From a bacterium (GTDB taxonomy: Bacteria; CLD3; SB21), in NCBI GenBank assembly GCA_008933615.1, contig WBUR01000012.1, positions 1 to 64,000 of the forward strand: DNA of 64,000 bases, written 5' to 3'. Position numbers and translations under genes: made by a program. Under the pieces are notes generated by a model, which saw nothing but the letters and a program-made list of their open reading frames with translations, was not told where the DNA came from and searched no databases. Position 1 is the stretch's first letter, and every line of letters begins with the position of its first letter. This document shows, one piece after another, positions 52,608 to 61,531 of the stretch.

Positions 52608-53519
52608 ATGAAAATCGTTTTAGCCGGCGCAACCGGATTCATCGGTCAAAAGTTGATTGATAAGCTACTGGCAGATGAACACAAAATCGTTATACTTACA
52701 CGGAATCCCAATAAGGCAAGGAACACGTTTGGCAGTAGTGTGAATGCGATTAAGTGGGATGCGCATTCAACCGGCGATTGGTGCAATGCTATCAATGGTT
52801 CAGGCGCTGTAATCAATCTGGCCGGAGAATCTTTAGCGGCTAGTCGATGGAACGAATCCCAAAAACAACTATTACGCGACAGCCGAATTAATGCAACTCG
52901 TGTGATCGTTCAGGCGATTGAAGGATCATCCGACAGGCCGTCCGTTCTGGTTAACGCAAGCGCAGTCGGCTATTACGGAGATGTGCCGGACGATACGGTT
53001 ACAGAAAAGTATCCTGCCTCTAACGATTTTCTGGGAATCTTGAGCAAACAATGGGAAGATGAAGCGCATCAAGCGGATCGTTTGGGCGTTCGTGTTGTTT
53101 GTTTGCGAATCGGAATTGTCCTCGGCGGCGGCGGCGGAGCGCTGGAGAAAATGATTCTTCCGTTCAAATTTTTTATCGGCGGGCCGCTGGGCTCCGGCAA
53201 GCAATGGTTTCCATGGATCCATCGGGACGACGTAATTGACAGCATTCGATTTGTTTTGATGAACGAAAAAATTACCGGCGCGGTCAATCTGACGGCGCCT
53301 AGTCCGGTCACGATGAATGATTTCTGTAAAACACTCGGCAGAGTCATGGGCCGTCCTTCTATAATGCGCGTCCCAGGATTTGTATTGAAATTGGCCGTTG
53401 GGGAATTCGCTCAGTTTCTTCTGGCTGGCCAAAAAGCCGTTCCGGATAAGCTCTTGAAGAATAAGTATCAGTTTCTCTATTCCGACCTTGAGAAGGCTTT
53501 GAGAAACATACGGGTATAG
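52608..53519 (+). CDS. TIGR01777-family NAD(P)-binding oxidoreductase/epimerase
   Basis: 303 residues. The Rossmann start is 'ILAGATGFIGQKLIDKLL' (positions 3-20), the SDR-type active-site region is 'NASAVGYYGDV', and the tail ('LLKNKYQFLYSDLEKALRNI') matches the C-terminal DUF1731 of this YfcH-like family. The substrate is unknown; cell-division-inhibitor annotations for homologs are not well supported. CGGAG precedes the ATG. It converges on the esterase gene with 5 bases between stops. Confidence 0.9.
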   Translation: MKIVLAGATGFIGQKLIDKLLADEHKIVILTRNPNKARNTFGSSVNAIKWDAHSTGDWCNAINGSGAVINLAGESLAASRWNESQKQLLRDSRINATRVIVQAIEGSSDRPSVLVNASAVGYYGDVPDDTVTEKYPASNDFLGILSKQWEDEAHQADRLGVRVVCLRIGIVLGGGGGALEKMILPFKFFIGGPLGSGKQWFPWIHRDDVIDSIRFVLMNEKITGAVNLTAPSPVTMNDFCKTLGRVMGRPSIMRVPGFVLKLAVGEFAQFLLAGQKAVPDKLLKNKYQFLYSDLEKALRNIRV

Positions 53520-53524
53520 CAGAT

Positions 53525-54283
53525 TCAATTCCGGAGATTTTGTTTTACGGTAGCCGTTGTGTCAGTAATCCACGCGATGCTTTGCTGCAAATAGGACACA
53601 TAGGAGTTAGCCTCATAGTGGCCCAACCCGTCTGCGATCACCAGCTCTGCGCGCCGGTTGTTTGAATGCATAACTTCAACTGCTCGACGAACGGAAGCGG
53701 TGCCAAAGAGTTCGTCATGCTGACCTTGAATGACATAATGCGGAACTGCCCCCGTCAGAAATCCGACAGGCTCTGATGCCATCGGAATCGCTGCAAAAAA
53801 AATATCGGAATATTTATCGGCATAGTACCACGTCCCAATACCACCCATACTATATCCGGTAATAATGATTTTCTGAGGATCCACCGGCCATTCGTCTATG
53901 GCCATTGATATAAAAGACATTACCGCTTGCTCGCTCTTTTTGTCTAACCATGATTCTCCGGGCGCGTCCGGCGCTACGATAATAGCTCCCAAATCTGATA
54001 ATGCCGGTTGCACCAAAACCTGCATGTAATTGTTTCCGCGATAGGGCGTTGCGGGGCCTGCATAATGTAATGCAATAACGAGCGGAACTTTTTTATTTTG
54101 TGGAATGACCGGAACCCACAATCCGTAAAGTAAATCATTTCCGTCACTCATTCTCGCTGACTCCGTATGGAATCCTGCGGATAAAACAACATCGTTAATA
54201 TCCTGCCTGTTGACATAAACGCCAGATGTTTGTTCACAAGCGCAAAGACCGAAGAATAAAACAAATACAGAAAAGCGAATCAT
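53525..54283 (-). CDS. Secreted alpha/beta-hydrolase (esterase/PHB-depolymerase-like)
   Basis: 252 residues. The N-terminus 'IRFSVFVLFFGLCAC' resembles a lipoprotein signal with a lipobox Cys. The catalytic elbow is 'GYSMGGIGTWYYADKY'; the acid is likely in 'QGQHDELFG' and the His in 'DGLGHYEAN'. The layout is of polyhydroxybutyrate-depolymerase or phospholipase/carboxylesterase-like enzymes. It is probably exported and anchored in the envelope; substrate unknown. Confidence 0.85.
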   Translation of the reverse strand: MIRFSVFVLFFGLCACEQTSGVYVNRQDINDVVLSAGFHTESARMSDGNDLLYGLWVPVIPQNKKVPLVIALHYAGPATPYRGNNYMQVLVQPALSDLGAIIVAPDAPGESWLDKKSEQAVMSFISMAIDEWPVDPQKIIITGYSMGGIGTWYYADKYSDIFFAAIPMASEPVGFLTGAVPHYVIQGQHDELFGTASVRRAVEVMHSNNRRAELVIADGLGHYEANSYVSYLQQSIAWITDTTATVKQNLRN

Positions 54284-54407
54284 AATTATCTCACGTATGA
54301 TTTGAAATTTTTACGTAGAATTCTATTTGCGGTTGCATTATTATTTTTTTTGAAACATAAATCTTCGGCTTGAGTATATAGGTTCAACTGTAGAGGAGAT
54401 AGTGAAT

Positions 54408-54995
54408 ATGAAATTTTTCTCAATTGTTTTTGCAGCCTGGATATTGGTTTATTGTCATGATATCACTGCACAGGAAGCAAAACCCCGCTATTTCTATGGC
54501 AGCGTGAATTATATGTTTCCAAAATACACGGAGCCTCTAGCCAGCCGGGCTTCTTTTGCTTCACGCGTTCCTGAATCAGCGCACATACCTTTACATATTG
54601 ATGCTGTTGGCTATTACTTTAGTTACAAAAAATTGACTTTAATCGGCGGCGTGATGCAGGTCGATATCGATCGTTACAGCGCCTATAGTGAAAAGCTCCA
54701 GGTTGAATATTATCAGCCGTCTTTCAGCGTTTTCCATTATCTCGACGGACAAATTGGTTCCGGCTTATTTATCCGTGGAGATATCGGCCCTGCGTTTTTG
54801 CGCATTTCTTCAAACGACCAAGGAACCGAAAAATCAAATATTGGATGGGGTTACTTACTTGGAGCGGGCGCTTCGCTGTCAACGGGATCCACTATTCTGC
54901 TTGCCTCAGCAAATTTCGCCAGTAAATCATTTCACGATAAATCGTACCGGTTTTTCAGTTTGGGCCTTGGTATCATGATTAAGAAGGCCAATTAA
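54408..54995 (+). CDS. Small outer-membrane-type protein, unknown
   Basis: 195 residues from the ATG at 54408, which has GAGGAG 9 bases upstream; the GTG two codons earlier is too close to it. A signal peptide is present ('FFSIVFAAWILVYCHDITAQ'). The mature part alternates aromatic and polar residues and ends in 'RFFSLGLGIMIKKAN', as in small 8-strand barrels. No named family was recognised. Confidence 0.7.
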   Translation: MKFFSIVFAAWILVYCHDITAQEAKPRYFYGSVNYMFPKYTEPLASRASFASRVPESAHIPLHIDAVGYYFSYKKLTLIGGVMQVDIDRYSAYSEKLQVEYYQPSFSVFHYLDGQIGSGLFIRGDIGPAFLRISSNDQGTEKSNIGWGYLLGAGASLSTGSTILLASANFASKSFHDKSYRFFSLGLGIMIKKAN

Positions 54996-55051
54996 ATGTT
55001 TTCACAAAATTAAATTCCGCACTATCCTTCATTTTCATTATCCAATTTATT

Positions 55052-55663
55052 TCAACTCTTCTTCCATTTGATTGTGCATCCGATCGCTTTAGTAAAATTA
55101 ACTGCGGGCTTCTGTCCTTTAATCAGCGCGTTAATTGCCGCTTCCACGTATTTATTTTTTGCAGCATCGGCGTTCTCGGTATTGTCATCAATGGCGCCTA
55201 TGTAAACCACCTCAAGGCCGCCTGATGTTTTTTGAAGAACATACATGTGCGGCGTGCGCGTGGCGCCGTACGTTCTGGCTATCTCCTGCGTTTCGTCTAC
55301 GAGATAAGGAAAGGTGAATTTCTTTTCTTTGGCGCGCGTGATCATATTATCGAACGAGTCCTCAGGATAATCCGTCGGATCGTTCGGATTGATTGCGATC
55401 ACGGGATATCCGAGAGATGCAAATTTTTTGTCCAACGCAATGATCCGATCTTCGTAGGCTTTGGAATATGGGCAGTGATTGCAGGTGAACGTGACGATGA
55501 ATCCATTGACATCATCTCCGTAATTTTTCAGCGACACATATTTTCCGTCCACATTTTTCAAGCTAAAGTCACGCGCTTTATCCCCGACTTTATAACCTTG
55601 AGCCAAGAGATTTCCGGCCAAAAGTAAAAACGCAAATAAAAAGCTAACGGTATTTTTTTTCAT
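55052..55663 (-). CDS. Secreted redoxin (thioredoxin-fold, AhpC/TSA-like)
   Basis: 203 residues. A signal peptide ('KKNTVSFLFAFLLLAGNLLAQ') is followed by a thioredoxin fold with the motif 'TCNHCPYSKAYEDRI'; the C-x-x-C is C-N-H-C. The middle contains 'ATRTPHMYVLQ' with the cis-Pro loop. Family members are periplasmic thiol-disulfide proteins. AAGGAATTAAAT precedes the ATG. It follows the TlpA-like gene directly. Confidence 0.88.
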   Translation of the reverse strand: MKKNTVSFLFAFLLLAGNLLAQGYKVGDKARDFSLKNVDGKYVSLKNYGDDVNGFIVTFTCNHCPYSKAYEDRIIALDKKFASLGYPVIAINPNDPTDYPEDSFDNMITRAKEKKFTFPYLVDETQEIARTYGATRTPHMYVLQKTSGGLEVVYIGAIDDNTENADAAKNKYVEAAINALIKGQKPAVNFTKAIGCTIKWKKS

Positions 55664-55665
55664 AT

Positions 55666-56223
55666 TTAATTCCTTTCAATGATGGATTGTATCAGGGATT
55701 GAAGTTCCTCTAACGAAAATTTCTTCTCATAGAAAACCCGTATATTTTTCTTCGAGTTGACGATCAACGTTGCAGGAATCGCACCGGACCACTCCGGACT
55801 GACCTTATCTATGTAGGAATTGGCATCGGGTTCGTCCAGCAAAACAACGGCCGATCGGATATTTTTTTTCTTCACGAACGGAATCACTTTTTTTTCAAGT
55901 TCCGATTTAAAATCCAGGCTGATCAAAACCACTTGCAATTTTTCGTTCTTATATGTTTCATTCACCGTTTCAAAATGCGGTAATTCTTCCACGCATGGAC
56001 TGCACCATGTGGCCCAGAAATTGAACACATACGTGGTGTCGTTCTGTTTATTTAACGATGTAACAAGTTCCTGAAAAGAAACTACATGTACATTCTGCGC
56101 ATGAGCATGGGATGCCAGAAATAAAACACTAAAAATTACTACGATTGGCTTTATACTAATTATCTCTTCTTTTAAGGATTGGTATTTAATTAAGATCTCT
56201 GATACAACGAATAGAAAATCCAT
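55666..56223 (-). CDS. TlpA-like thioredoxin (periplasmic)
   Basis: The thioredoxin domain has the active-site 'WATWCSPCVEELPHF' and a cis-Pro in 'GAIPATLIVN'. The signal peptide-like segment ('IKPIVVIFSVLFLASHAHAQ') begins near 56154, but no ATG, GTG or TTG lies between the FISUMP stop at 56186 and that segment. I give the in-frame ATG at 56223, which overlaps the FISUMP gene; an ATT at 56158-56160 with AGAAGAG before it is an alternative. The true start is therefore uncertain. Role: thiol reduction or oxidation in the periplasm. Confidence 0.78.
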   Translation of the reverse strand: MDFLFVVSEILIKYQSLKEEIISIKPIVVIFSVLFLASHAHAQNVHVVSFQELVTSLNKQNDTTYVFNFWATWCSPCVEELPHFETVNETYKNEKLQVVLISLDFKSELEKKVIPFVKKKNIRSAVVLLDEPDANSYIDKVSPEWSGAIPATLIVNSKKNIRVFYEKKFSLEELQSLIQSIIERN

Positions 56224-56806
56224 ATTGTGGATGTTGAGGAGCCCTTCGCAAAGTGTCATGTTTGGCACTGACTGTCCTTGACCAAACAAAGTGAGAATCC
56301 ACCTGCGTCGATGACCAAAAAACGGCCGTCAAACCAAATCGATTGTCGAATCCATTTTCATTCCAATATCCTGCCGGCCTGGCAGAAAAGCCTGTTTCAT
56401 TGGTAGCGTTCTTGTCGGTGTGCCAATATAAGCTATCTTTCAGTTTCGCTGCTCCAAGGTCACCCAAGTACTCTCCAAGTATTTTCCATTCATCATCGGT
56501 GGGCAAATGCCAACCTTTCGGAACAACTCGAATGGCCGTGTGCCAATCATATAAACGGCCGTAAATCCTCACATTAATTGAATCGTTGTTAGGCAGATAA
56601 GATACGGCGGGCTCTCCGTCGCAGGTTCGTGTAACGCGAAGATTTTCAGTCATCCAAACCTGTGTACCAATTTGCGCAGTATGGTAACGATTGCCATCTA
56701 TGTCGACTGCCAATCCACTGCTGTTTCCGGATTGCCCACAAGCCGGGGCAAACGAAGTGAAAATAAGTAAGAATACGAGAGCTAACGTCGCACATGAATT
56801 TGACAT
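56186..56806 (-). CDS. FISUMP-domain secreted protein
   Basis: 206 residues from the ATG at 56806. The signal segment 'LALVFLLIFTSFAPACG' may be a lipoprotein signal, though its lipobox is not canonical. The mature domain begins 'AVDIDGNRYHTAQIGTQVWMTENLR' and shows 'YGRLYDWHTAI', 'GWHLPTDDEW' and 'WSSTQV', the signature of the Fibrobacter succinogenes major paralogous (FISUMP) domain, a C-type-lectin-like fold. It is an exported surface protein of unknown ligand. Gene order with TlpA and redoxin suggests co-transcription. Confidence 0.88.
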   Translation of the reverse strand: MSNSCATLALVFLLIFTSFAPACGQSGNSSGLAVDIDGNRYHTAQIGTQVWMTENLRVTRTCDGEPAVSYLPNNDSINVRIYGRLYDWHTAIRVVPKGWHLPTDDEWKILGEYLGDLGAAKLKDSLYWHTDKNATNETGFSARPAGYWNENGFDNRFGLTAVFWSSTQVDSHFVWSRTVSAKHDTLRRAPQHPQYGFSIRCIRDLN

Positions 56807-56869
56807 AAATTCATCTCTAGAAGTGTAAAAACTGGTGTTCCGTATTACGTTGACCAAGGTAAAGTTGTT

Positions 56870-58618
56870 TCACCCGGTTTGAGTTAATTTATTTAGTTTG
56901 CTATTGCGATAACTAAACGAAAAATACACGACCAGGCCGATGGCAAGCCAAATTGAAAAACGAAACCAATTGGTCGTGCCCAATTCGGTCATTAGATAGA
57001 GACAACTGGTCAGGCCCAGAATGGGTATCAATGACAGTTTCTTTACATAGGCGGCAACAGATAATCCGCAGGATACCAAAATAAACAGAAGCATCGGAAT
57101 TTTGTGTTTAAAAACGTCCCAACCGAATTCTTTTCCTGCAGGGTCCTGCATACTGAAGAATTGATTCCAGCCCTCACCATTATATTGATAAGACAAATAA
57201 ATCCCAGTCGCCAACAACGCGGGAACGATATAACGGCTATTCACATACGGAATTTTAAATTTGGGTGTCGGAGCGGATTTTGAATTCTGCAAGACCAGGG
57301 AACCTCCGCAAACCAAGACAAACGCAAATAGCGTTCCGATACTTGTAAGGTCGGTCACCTCGGTAAGATTCATAAACAAAGCCGGAACAGCCACTACGAA
57401 GCCTGCTATGGCGGTAGAGAATGACGGCGTGTGAAATTTCGGATGAACTTTAGCAAAACGTTTTGGCAGGAGTCCGTCGCGGCTCATCACCATCCATATA
57501 CGAGCCTGCCCGATCTGGAATACCAGGAACACGCTGGCCGTTGCGATCACCGCGCTGATTGCGACAACGCCGCTGAGCCAGTTTAATCCAACCTGTTTGA
57601 ACACAAACGCCATCGGGTCGCCAACGGCTAATTCTGAATAATTGACCATGCCGGTCAGTGTCAATGAGATGATGATATACAATACCGTACATATGAGCAG
57701 AGAATAGATCATGCCGCGCGGCAGATCACGCTGTGGATTCTTGCATTCCTCCGCCGTAGTTGAGATCGCGTCAAAGCCAATGTATGCAAAGAAGACCGCC
57801 GACACGCCTTTCAAAACTCCCGTAACTCCATGGGGCGCAAATGGCGACCAGTTGTCCGGGTTGATGTAAAAAAATCCGACCGTGATGACGAGAAAAATAA
57901 TTCCGAGCTTAATTCCCACCATAATATTACTCGCATTACGCGATTCCCGGATACCCACGTAGATCAGTAATGAGATCAGCAATGTAATAAGGAGAGCCGG
58001 AACGTCCGCAACAATATGAAGCGGGCCGAGGACGGGCGCTTTTTCCCATGCATGGTATGCGCTCGCCAGCGAATACGGTATGTCGGATATGACCTGGCCT
58101 TGCGCGAGCATATGAACTACCTGATCGTGTCCTCTTAGCGCGCTCAAGAAATCCATGGTAATGTATTCCGGAAGCACCCATCCGATTCCTGCCAAAAATC
58201 CGGTGAAATAGTCCGACCACGAGATTGCAACTGCGATATTGCCGATCGCATATTCCATCAAAAGATCCCAGCCTATGATCCACGCAATCAATTCTCCAAA
58301 AGACGCATATGCGTAAGTATATGCGCTTCCTGCGACGGGAATCATGGACGCAAATTCAGCATAACACATGGCAGAAAATCCGCACGCAATAGCGGTAAAA
58401 ACAAAAAGCAAAGAAACTGCCGGGCCTCCGCTTGCTGCGGCGTTTCCTATCGTACTGAAAATTCCGGCACCGACTACCGCCGCAATTCCAAATGCAGTCA
58501 GATCGCGCACCGTAAGCGTTCGATTCAGCTTCGCGCCATGAGATTCTTCCAATAATCCTTTTTCCGCTTCATCCAGAATATGCTGCACCGATTTGGTGCG
58601 GAATAAATTTTTGAGCAT
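56870..58618 (-). CDS. APC-superfamily amino acid permease
   Basis: 582 residues with about 12-14 membrane segments. The family start is 'LTVRDLTAFGIAAVVGAGIFSTIG' with the 'GAGIF' substrate motif, then 'CYAEFASMIPVAGSAYTYAY' and 'FAYIGFDAISTTAEECKNPQRDLPRG'. This is the cationic-amino-acid/YfnA-type of APC transporter. It should import an amino acid across the inner membrane, probably driven by protons. The N-terminal 30 residues are a cytosolic helix. Substrate is unknown. Confidence 0.92.
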   Translation of the reverse strand: MLKNLFRTKSVQHILDEAEKGLLEESHGAKLNRTLTVRDLTAFGIAAVVGAGIFSTIGNAAASGGPAVSLLFVFTAIACGFSAMCYAEFASMIPVAGSAYTYAYASFGELIAWIIGWDLLMEYAIGNIAVAISWSDYFTGFLAGIGWVLPEYITMDFLSALRGHDQVVHMLAQGQVISDIPYSLASAYHAWEKAPVLGPLHIVADVPALLITLLISLLIYVGIRESRNASNIMVGIKLGIIFLVITVGFFYINPDNWSPFAPHGVTGVLKGVSAVFFAYIGFDAISTTAEECKNPQRDLPRGMIYSLLICTVLYIIISLTLTGMVNYSELAVGDPMAFVFKQVGLNWLSGVVAISAVIATASVFLVFQIGQARIWMVMSRDGLLPKRFAKVHPKFHTPSFSTAIAGFVVAVPALFMNLTEVTDLTSIGTLFAFVLVCGGSLVLQNSKSAPTPKFKIPYVNSRYIVPALLATGIYLSYQYNGEGWNQFFSMQDPAGKEFGWDVFKHKIPMLLFILVSCGLSVAAYVKKLSLIPILGLTSCLYLMTELGTTNWFRFSIWLAIGLVVYFSFSYRNSKLNKLTQTG

Positions 58619-58899
58619 CCTGATTCCGTTCGTTTTATGAACTTACGCTGTTAAAATTATTAACAAAGTTGAAATATAGAAATGCGTTTAAAAAAATATT
58701 GATGGGGACGGCAAAAAAGTTTAAGTAATTCGCCGTTTTATAGCAAGCAATTATTGAAATGGGTTAGAATTACGAGTTCTTTATTATGAAAAATTTCTGA
58801 CTCGAGCTTCAGCCCTATGTTACGTGTTCAGAGAAGGGTGCTCTTCGGGCACCCATTCTCCTTACACGTTAACTGATCAAAAAAATTGATAACACGTTA
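58619..58899. other. Spacer with a hairpin near 58831-58860
   Basis: 281 bases. GGGTGC (58836-58841) pairs with GCACCC (58849-58854), extended by GAGAA/TTCTC with one bulged A. There is no T-run, so it may be a 3' hairpin for the minus-strand gene ending at 58900 rather than a classical terminator. No other feature was seen. Confidence 0.5.
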
Positions 58900-59412
58900 C
58901 TAAAAAGTCAAACGCAGACTGGCGCCGGGTCTGCCTTTATCCATCATGGTCATACCCACATCGAATCCTTGGGCTTTATTGTGGTTGCGTACACACTTGC
59001 GCGCATCAAATAATTGCCAGATGTAAACACCAACGCCGACAACGGCTGCGGAGGCGACTGCGGCCACTTCGCCATTGCTCAATTTCTTGATCTTGGTGGT
59101 GCGAACTTCATAATCGTCTCCTTCTATATCGGTGACAATGACCTTTCGCTCTGCGGCAATTCCGGTGACCACACCGGCGCAAATGGCTTCGGTAAATGCG
59201 ATACCGATTCCCCGCCAGGTCTTACCGGCATAGATCTGCCCGAAACCGGGCGCGCCTAACGAAAGAATGACCCCCAGACGCTCGTCTTTTTGGATCTTCT
59301 GTTGGGCATTCGTCGACGACGAAACCGTGAAAAGGATAATCAATAATACCGACAACCAAATAAACGGGCGTTTGCGTTCCGGTCGTTGTTTTAATTCCCT
59401 GAAATCATGCAT
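58900..59412 (-). CDS. Small membrane-associated exported protein (DUF5683-like)
   Basis: 170 residues. It has an N-terminal membrane segment ('FIWLSVLLIILFTVSSSTNAQ'), then 'LGAPGFGQIYAGKTWRGIGIAFTEAICAGVV', the P-G-x-G-Q-x-Y pattern of DUF5683/TM2-like proteins, and a second hydrophobic stretch ('AAVASAAVVGVGVYIWQLFDA'). AAAGGA precedes the ATG. Function unknown. Confidence 0.65.
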   Translation of the reverse strand: MHDFRELKQRPERKRPFIWLSVLLIILFTVSSSTNAQQKIQKDERLGVILSLGAPGFGQIYAGKTWRGIGIAFTEAICAGVVTGIAAERKVIVTDIEGDDYEVRTTKIKKLSNGEVAAVASAAVVGVGVYIWQLFDARKCVRNHNKAQGFDVGMTMMDKGRPGASLRLTF

Positions 59413-59615
59413 ATATTTTTTCCTTTTATTAATTTAAATTAAATGCGCCTTTTATACGCGCCGCATCAAAAATGGTTTCATGTTTCTATTTAAGCGAATA
59501 CAGCTATGGACATTTCATAAACGTATTTTCCAATTCGGACATATCACGCCCTGGAATCGGCATTTGACGTAATGAAATTCTAAAGTCGCTAACAAGGCTC
59601 TCGATAAGTCTAATT

Positions 59616-60272
59616 TTAGTCAATGATACTAATTACTTGTTCAGAAATTTCCTCCAATGATTTCAATTTCACATCGGCAATATCGTATTTCGTGTGATCC
59701 CACACGCAGTGTTCCGGAATACAAATCGTCTTCATACGAGCGGCTTTCGCTGCGATCAGTCCGTTAAACGAATCTTCTATAGCAAGGCAGGATGTGGGAT
59801 CAACATTCAACAATTTGGCTGCAGTAAGATAAATCGCCGGATGCGGCTTGCCGTACATCTCGTTTTCCCCGGAATGAATTATTTCAAATTCGGAATGCAA
59901 ATTGAACTTGCTCAAAACAGCATTAATCAAAACCATATCGGAAGAAGACGCCAGAGCAATTTTTATTTTTTTATTCTTAAAAAACCGAAGGGCGTATTTA
60001 ACGCCGGAAATAAGTTCGCCGCGCTGATTCACCAAGTTAATAACGCCCATTACAATTTCATCCTGGACCTGTTTCAGCCGCATCCCGTTCCACGGACAGC
60101 GCCGGTACCAGTGTTGTACCACTTCATCAATTCGTAAGCCGATCGTTTGACGGCACATATCGTCGGTAATATCGATTCCTACTTTTTTAAAAACCACTTT
60201 CTCGGCAGCCTGCCAGAATGGTTCCGAATCGATCAAAATGCCGTCCATATCAAAGATCACGGCTTCAATCAT
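59616..60272 (-). CDS. HAD-superfamily phosphatase, HxpB/YniC-like
   Basis: 218 residues. HAD motifs are complete: 'FDMDGILIDSEP' (motif I with nucleophile Asp), 'ALASSSDMVLI' (motif II Ser), 'GKPHPAIYL' (motif III Lys) and 'CLAIEDSFNGLIAA' (motif IV). The C1-cap layout matches hexitol/2-deoxyglucose-6-phosphate phosphatases. Its start overlaps the AlkD gene's stop by four bases (ATGA), so it is translated with the upstream repair gene. Confidence 0.9.
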   Translation of the reverse strand: MIEAVIFDMDGILIDSEPFWQAAEKVVFKKVGIDITDDMCRQTIGLRIDEVVQHWYRRCPWNGMRLKQVQDEIVMGVINLVNQRGELISGVKYALRFFKNKKIKIALASSSDMVLINAVLSKFNLHSEFEIIHSGENEMYGKPHPAIYLTAAKLLNVDPTSCLAIEDSFNGLIAAKAARMKTICIPEHCVWDHTKYDIADVKLKSLEEISEQVISIID

Positions 60273-60946
60273 GATAACGATTCTCGCAATTTTTTGTCCG
60301 CCAGAATTTCCATTGCGTGCGACGCCTTGAGTTTCTTATCGCCATGTTCGATATACACAGGCCCGATCTGCGAGGCAACGATCATCGCTTCCATATTCAG
60401 CAGTTTATTCCGCTGTCCTATTGCAATCAGCGCCTCGTACATCGCCTGCCGCGCCCGGTTTTCCATCAATTGAATTTCTTTTCCTATGGCGTGCAGATGC
60501 TGAATGAATTCGTCATCAGAAAGACTTTCCTTCTCATGTGCGATGTAAGACATTACAGTATACCCGCAACGCCTCACATATTCTTCGTTGGAATTGATCC
60601 ATTGAAGCATCTTCAATTTTGCAAATGATGACAGCGCCACCACGTTACCAACAAACTCATCGGCAACTGCATAATAATGAATCCGCGTAATCCAATCGTC
60701 CATTAAGCTTTCGTTTATCGCATTCTGTTCGACGATCATCGTCGCGAGTATTTGCGCATCGATGTTATTCGATTTCCATAATTCCAGAGCTAAGCGCTGA
60801 TCGGAACCTATTTTTTTTTTTAGTCTTTTGAATTGCGCAGTACTCACGCCGAAATAATTACCCGTCGCGCCGTGTAAAACGTAAGCCGCACGTAATTTCT
60901 CAGTCCCAACCCGTTCCAACGCTGCCATTGTTTCCTGAAACGTCAC
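60269..60946 (-). CDS. AlkD-like DNA alkylation repair protein
   Basis: 225 residues made of repeated helices, as in the AlkD HEAT-like DNA glycosylases ('GVSTAQFKRLKKKIG', 'LATMIVEQNAI', 'VRRCGYTVMSYIAHEKE'). These enzymes remove positively charged alkyl adducts without base flipping. It overlaps DinB upstream and HAD downstream by four bases each, so three genes form a tightly coupled operon. Catalytic residues could not be fixed by eye. Confidence 0.8.
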   Translation of the reverse strand: MTFQETMAALERVGTEKLRAAYVLHGATGNYFGVSTAQFKRLKKKIGSDQRLALELWKSNNIDAQILATMIVEQNAINESLMDDWITRIHYYAVADEFVGNVVALSSFAKLKMLQWINSNEEYVRRCGYTVMSYIAHEKESLSDDEFIQHLHAIGKEIQLMENRARQAMYEALIAIGQRNKLLNMEAMIVASQIGPVYIEHGDKKLKASHAMEILADKKLRESLS

Positions 60947-61476
60947 GGTTTGCCTTTCTTTGATGCAATGCGTCCCAATTCTGTGATGGCCGACAAGTGG
61001 TGGTCATCGTGCTCTGCCGTAAAATACACCATATCCACCACGCGCATCGGTCTTTGGATACGCGGATGAAGTGCGATGACCTGATGAGTTTCATCGTCGA
61101 GACTCTCAAGCCGGTGTATAAACCGGTTTCGCGACTCGCGAAAAGCCTTTAGTATGTTGTCTATGGTATTCCGGTTATGATTGGCATCGTGCGTTTTTCG
61201 ATTCGTTCCGTCCCAGGCGCGCAGCGTCTTTGCGCGGAAAATAAAATCATCCACACGCCCGCTGTGGAGTTCGTCCAGATCGAGTAAATGTCCGGCATGT
61301 TCCTGAATTGACCAACCGTGTTCCGGCTTAACAGTCAGTATTCCTTTCGGCATTCCGCGCAACAATTCTTCCAATCGCGCCGGCGTGCCGCGGATACGTT
61401 CCATAAAATTAGGAAACATTCCTAAAGGATAACCCAACTCAAAATTTCGTTCGATCCATTTTATTCTTGTGATCAT
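60943..61476 (-). CDS. DinB-family metal-dependent protein
   Basis: 177 residues. The DinB/YfiT four-helix bundle is indicated by three spaced histidines: 'IQEHAGHLLDLDELHSGR', then 'NRFIHRLESL', and 'FTAEHDDHHLSAI' near the C-terminus. Members often are thiol-dependent transferases. It leads the DinB-AlkD-HAD operon with ATGA overlaps. No RBS stronger than usual was noted. Confidence 0.88.
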   Translation of the reverse strand: MITRIKWIERNFELGYPLGMFPNFMERIRGTPARLEELLRGMPKGILTVKPEHGWSIQEHAGHLLDLDELHSGRVDDFIFRAKTLRAWDGTNRKTHDANHNRNTIDNILKAFRESRNRFIHRLESLDDETHQVIALHPRIQRPMRVVDMVYFTAEHDDHHLSAITELGRIASKKGKP

Positions 61477-61531
61477 AATGCAGCCCGCAGCATTTTATTA
61501 TTTTGAACTGACCTTTTTTCAGTGGCGTTAT

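Noticed and set aside
52116-53519. One SRPBCC-TIGR01777 fusion gene broken by a frameshift
   Set aside because: A clean stop, a 27-base gap and a separate ribosome-binding site argue for two real genes.
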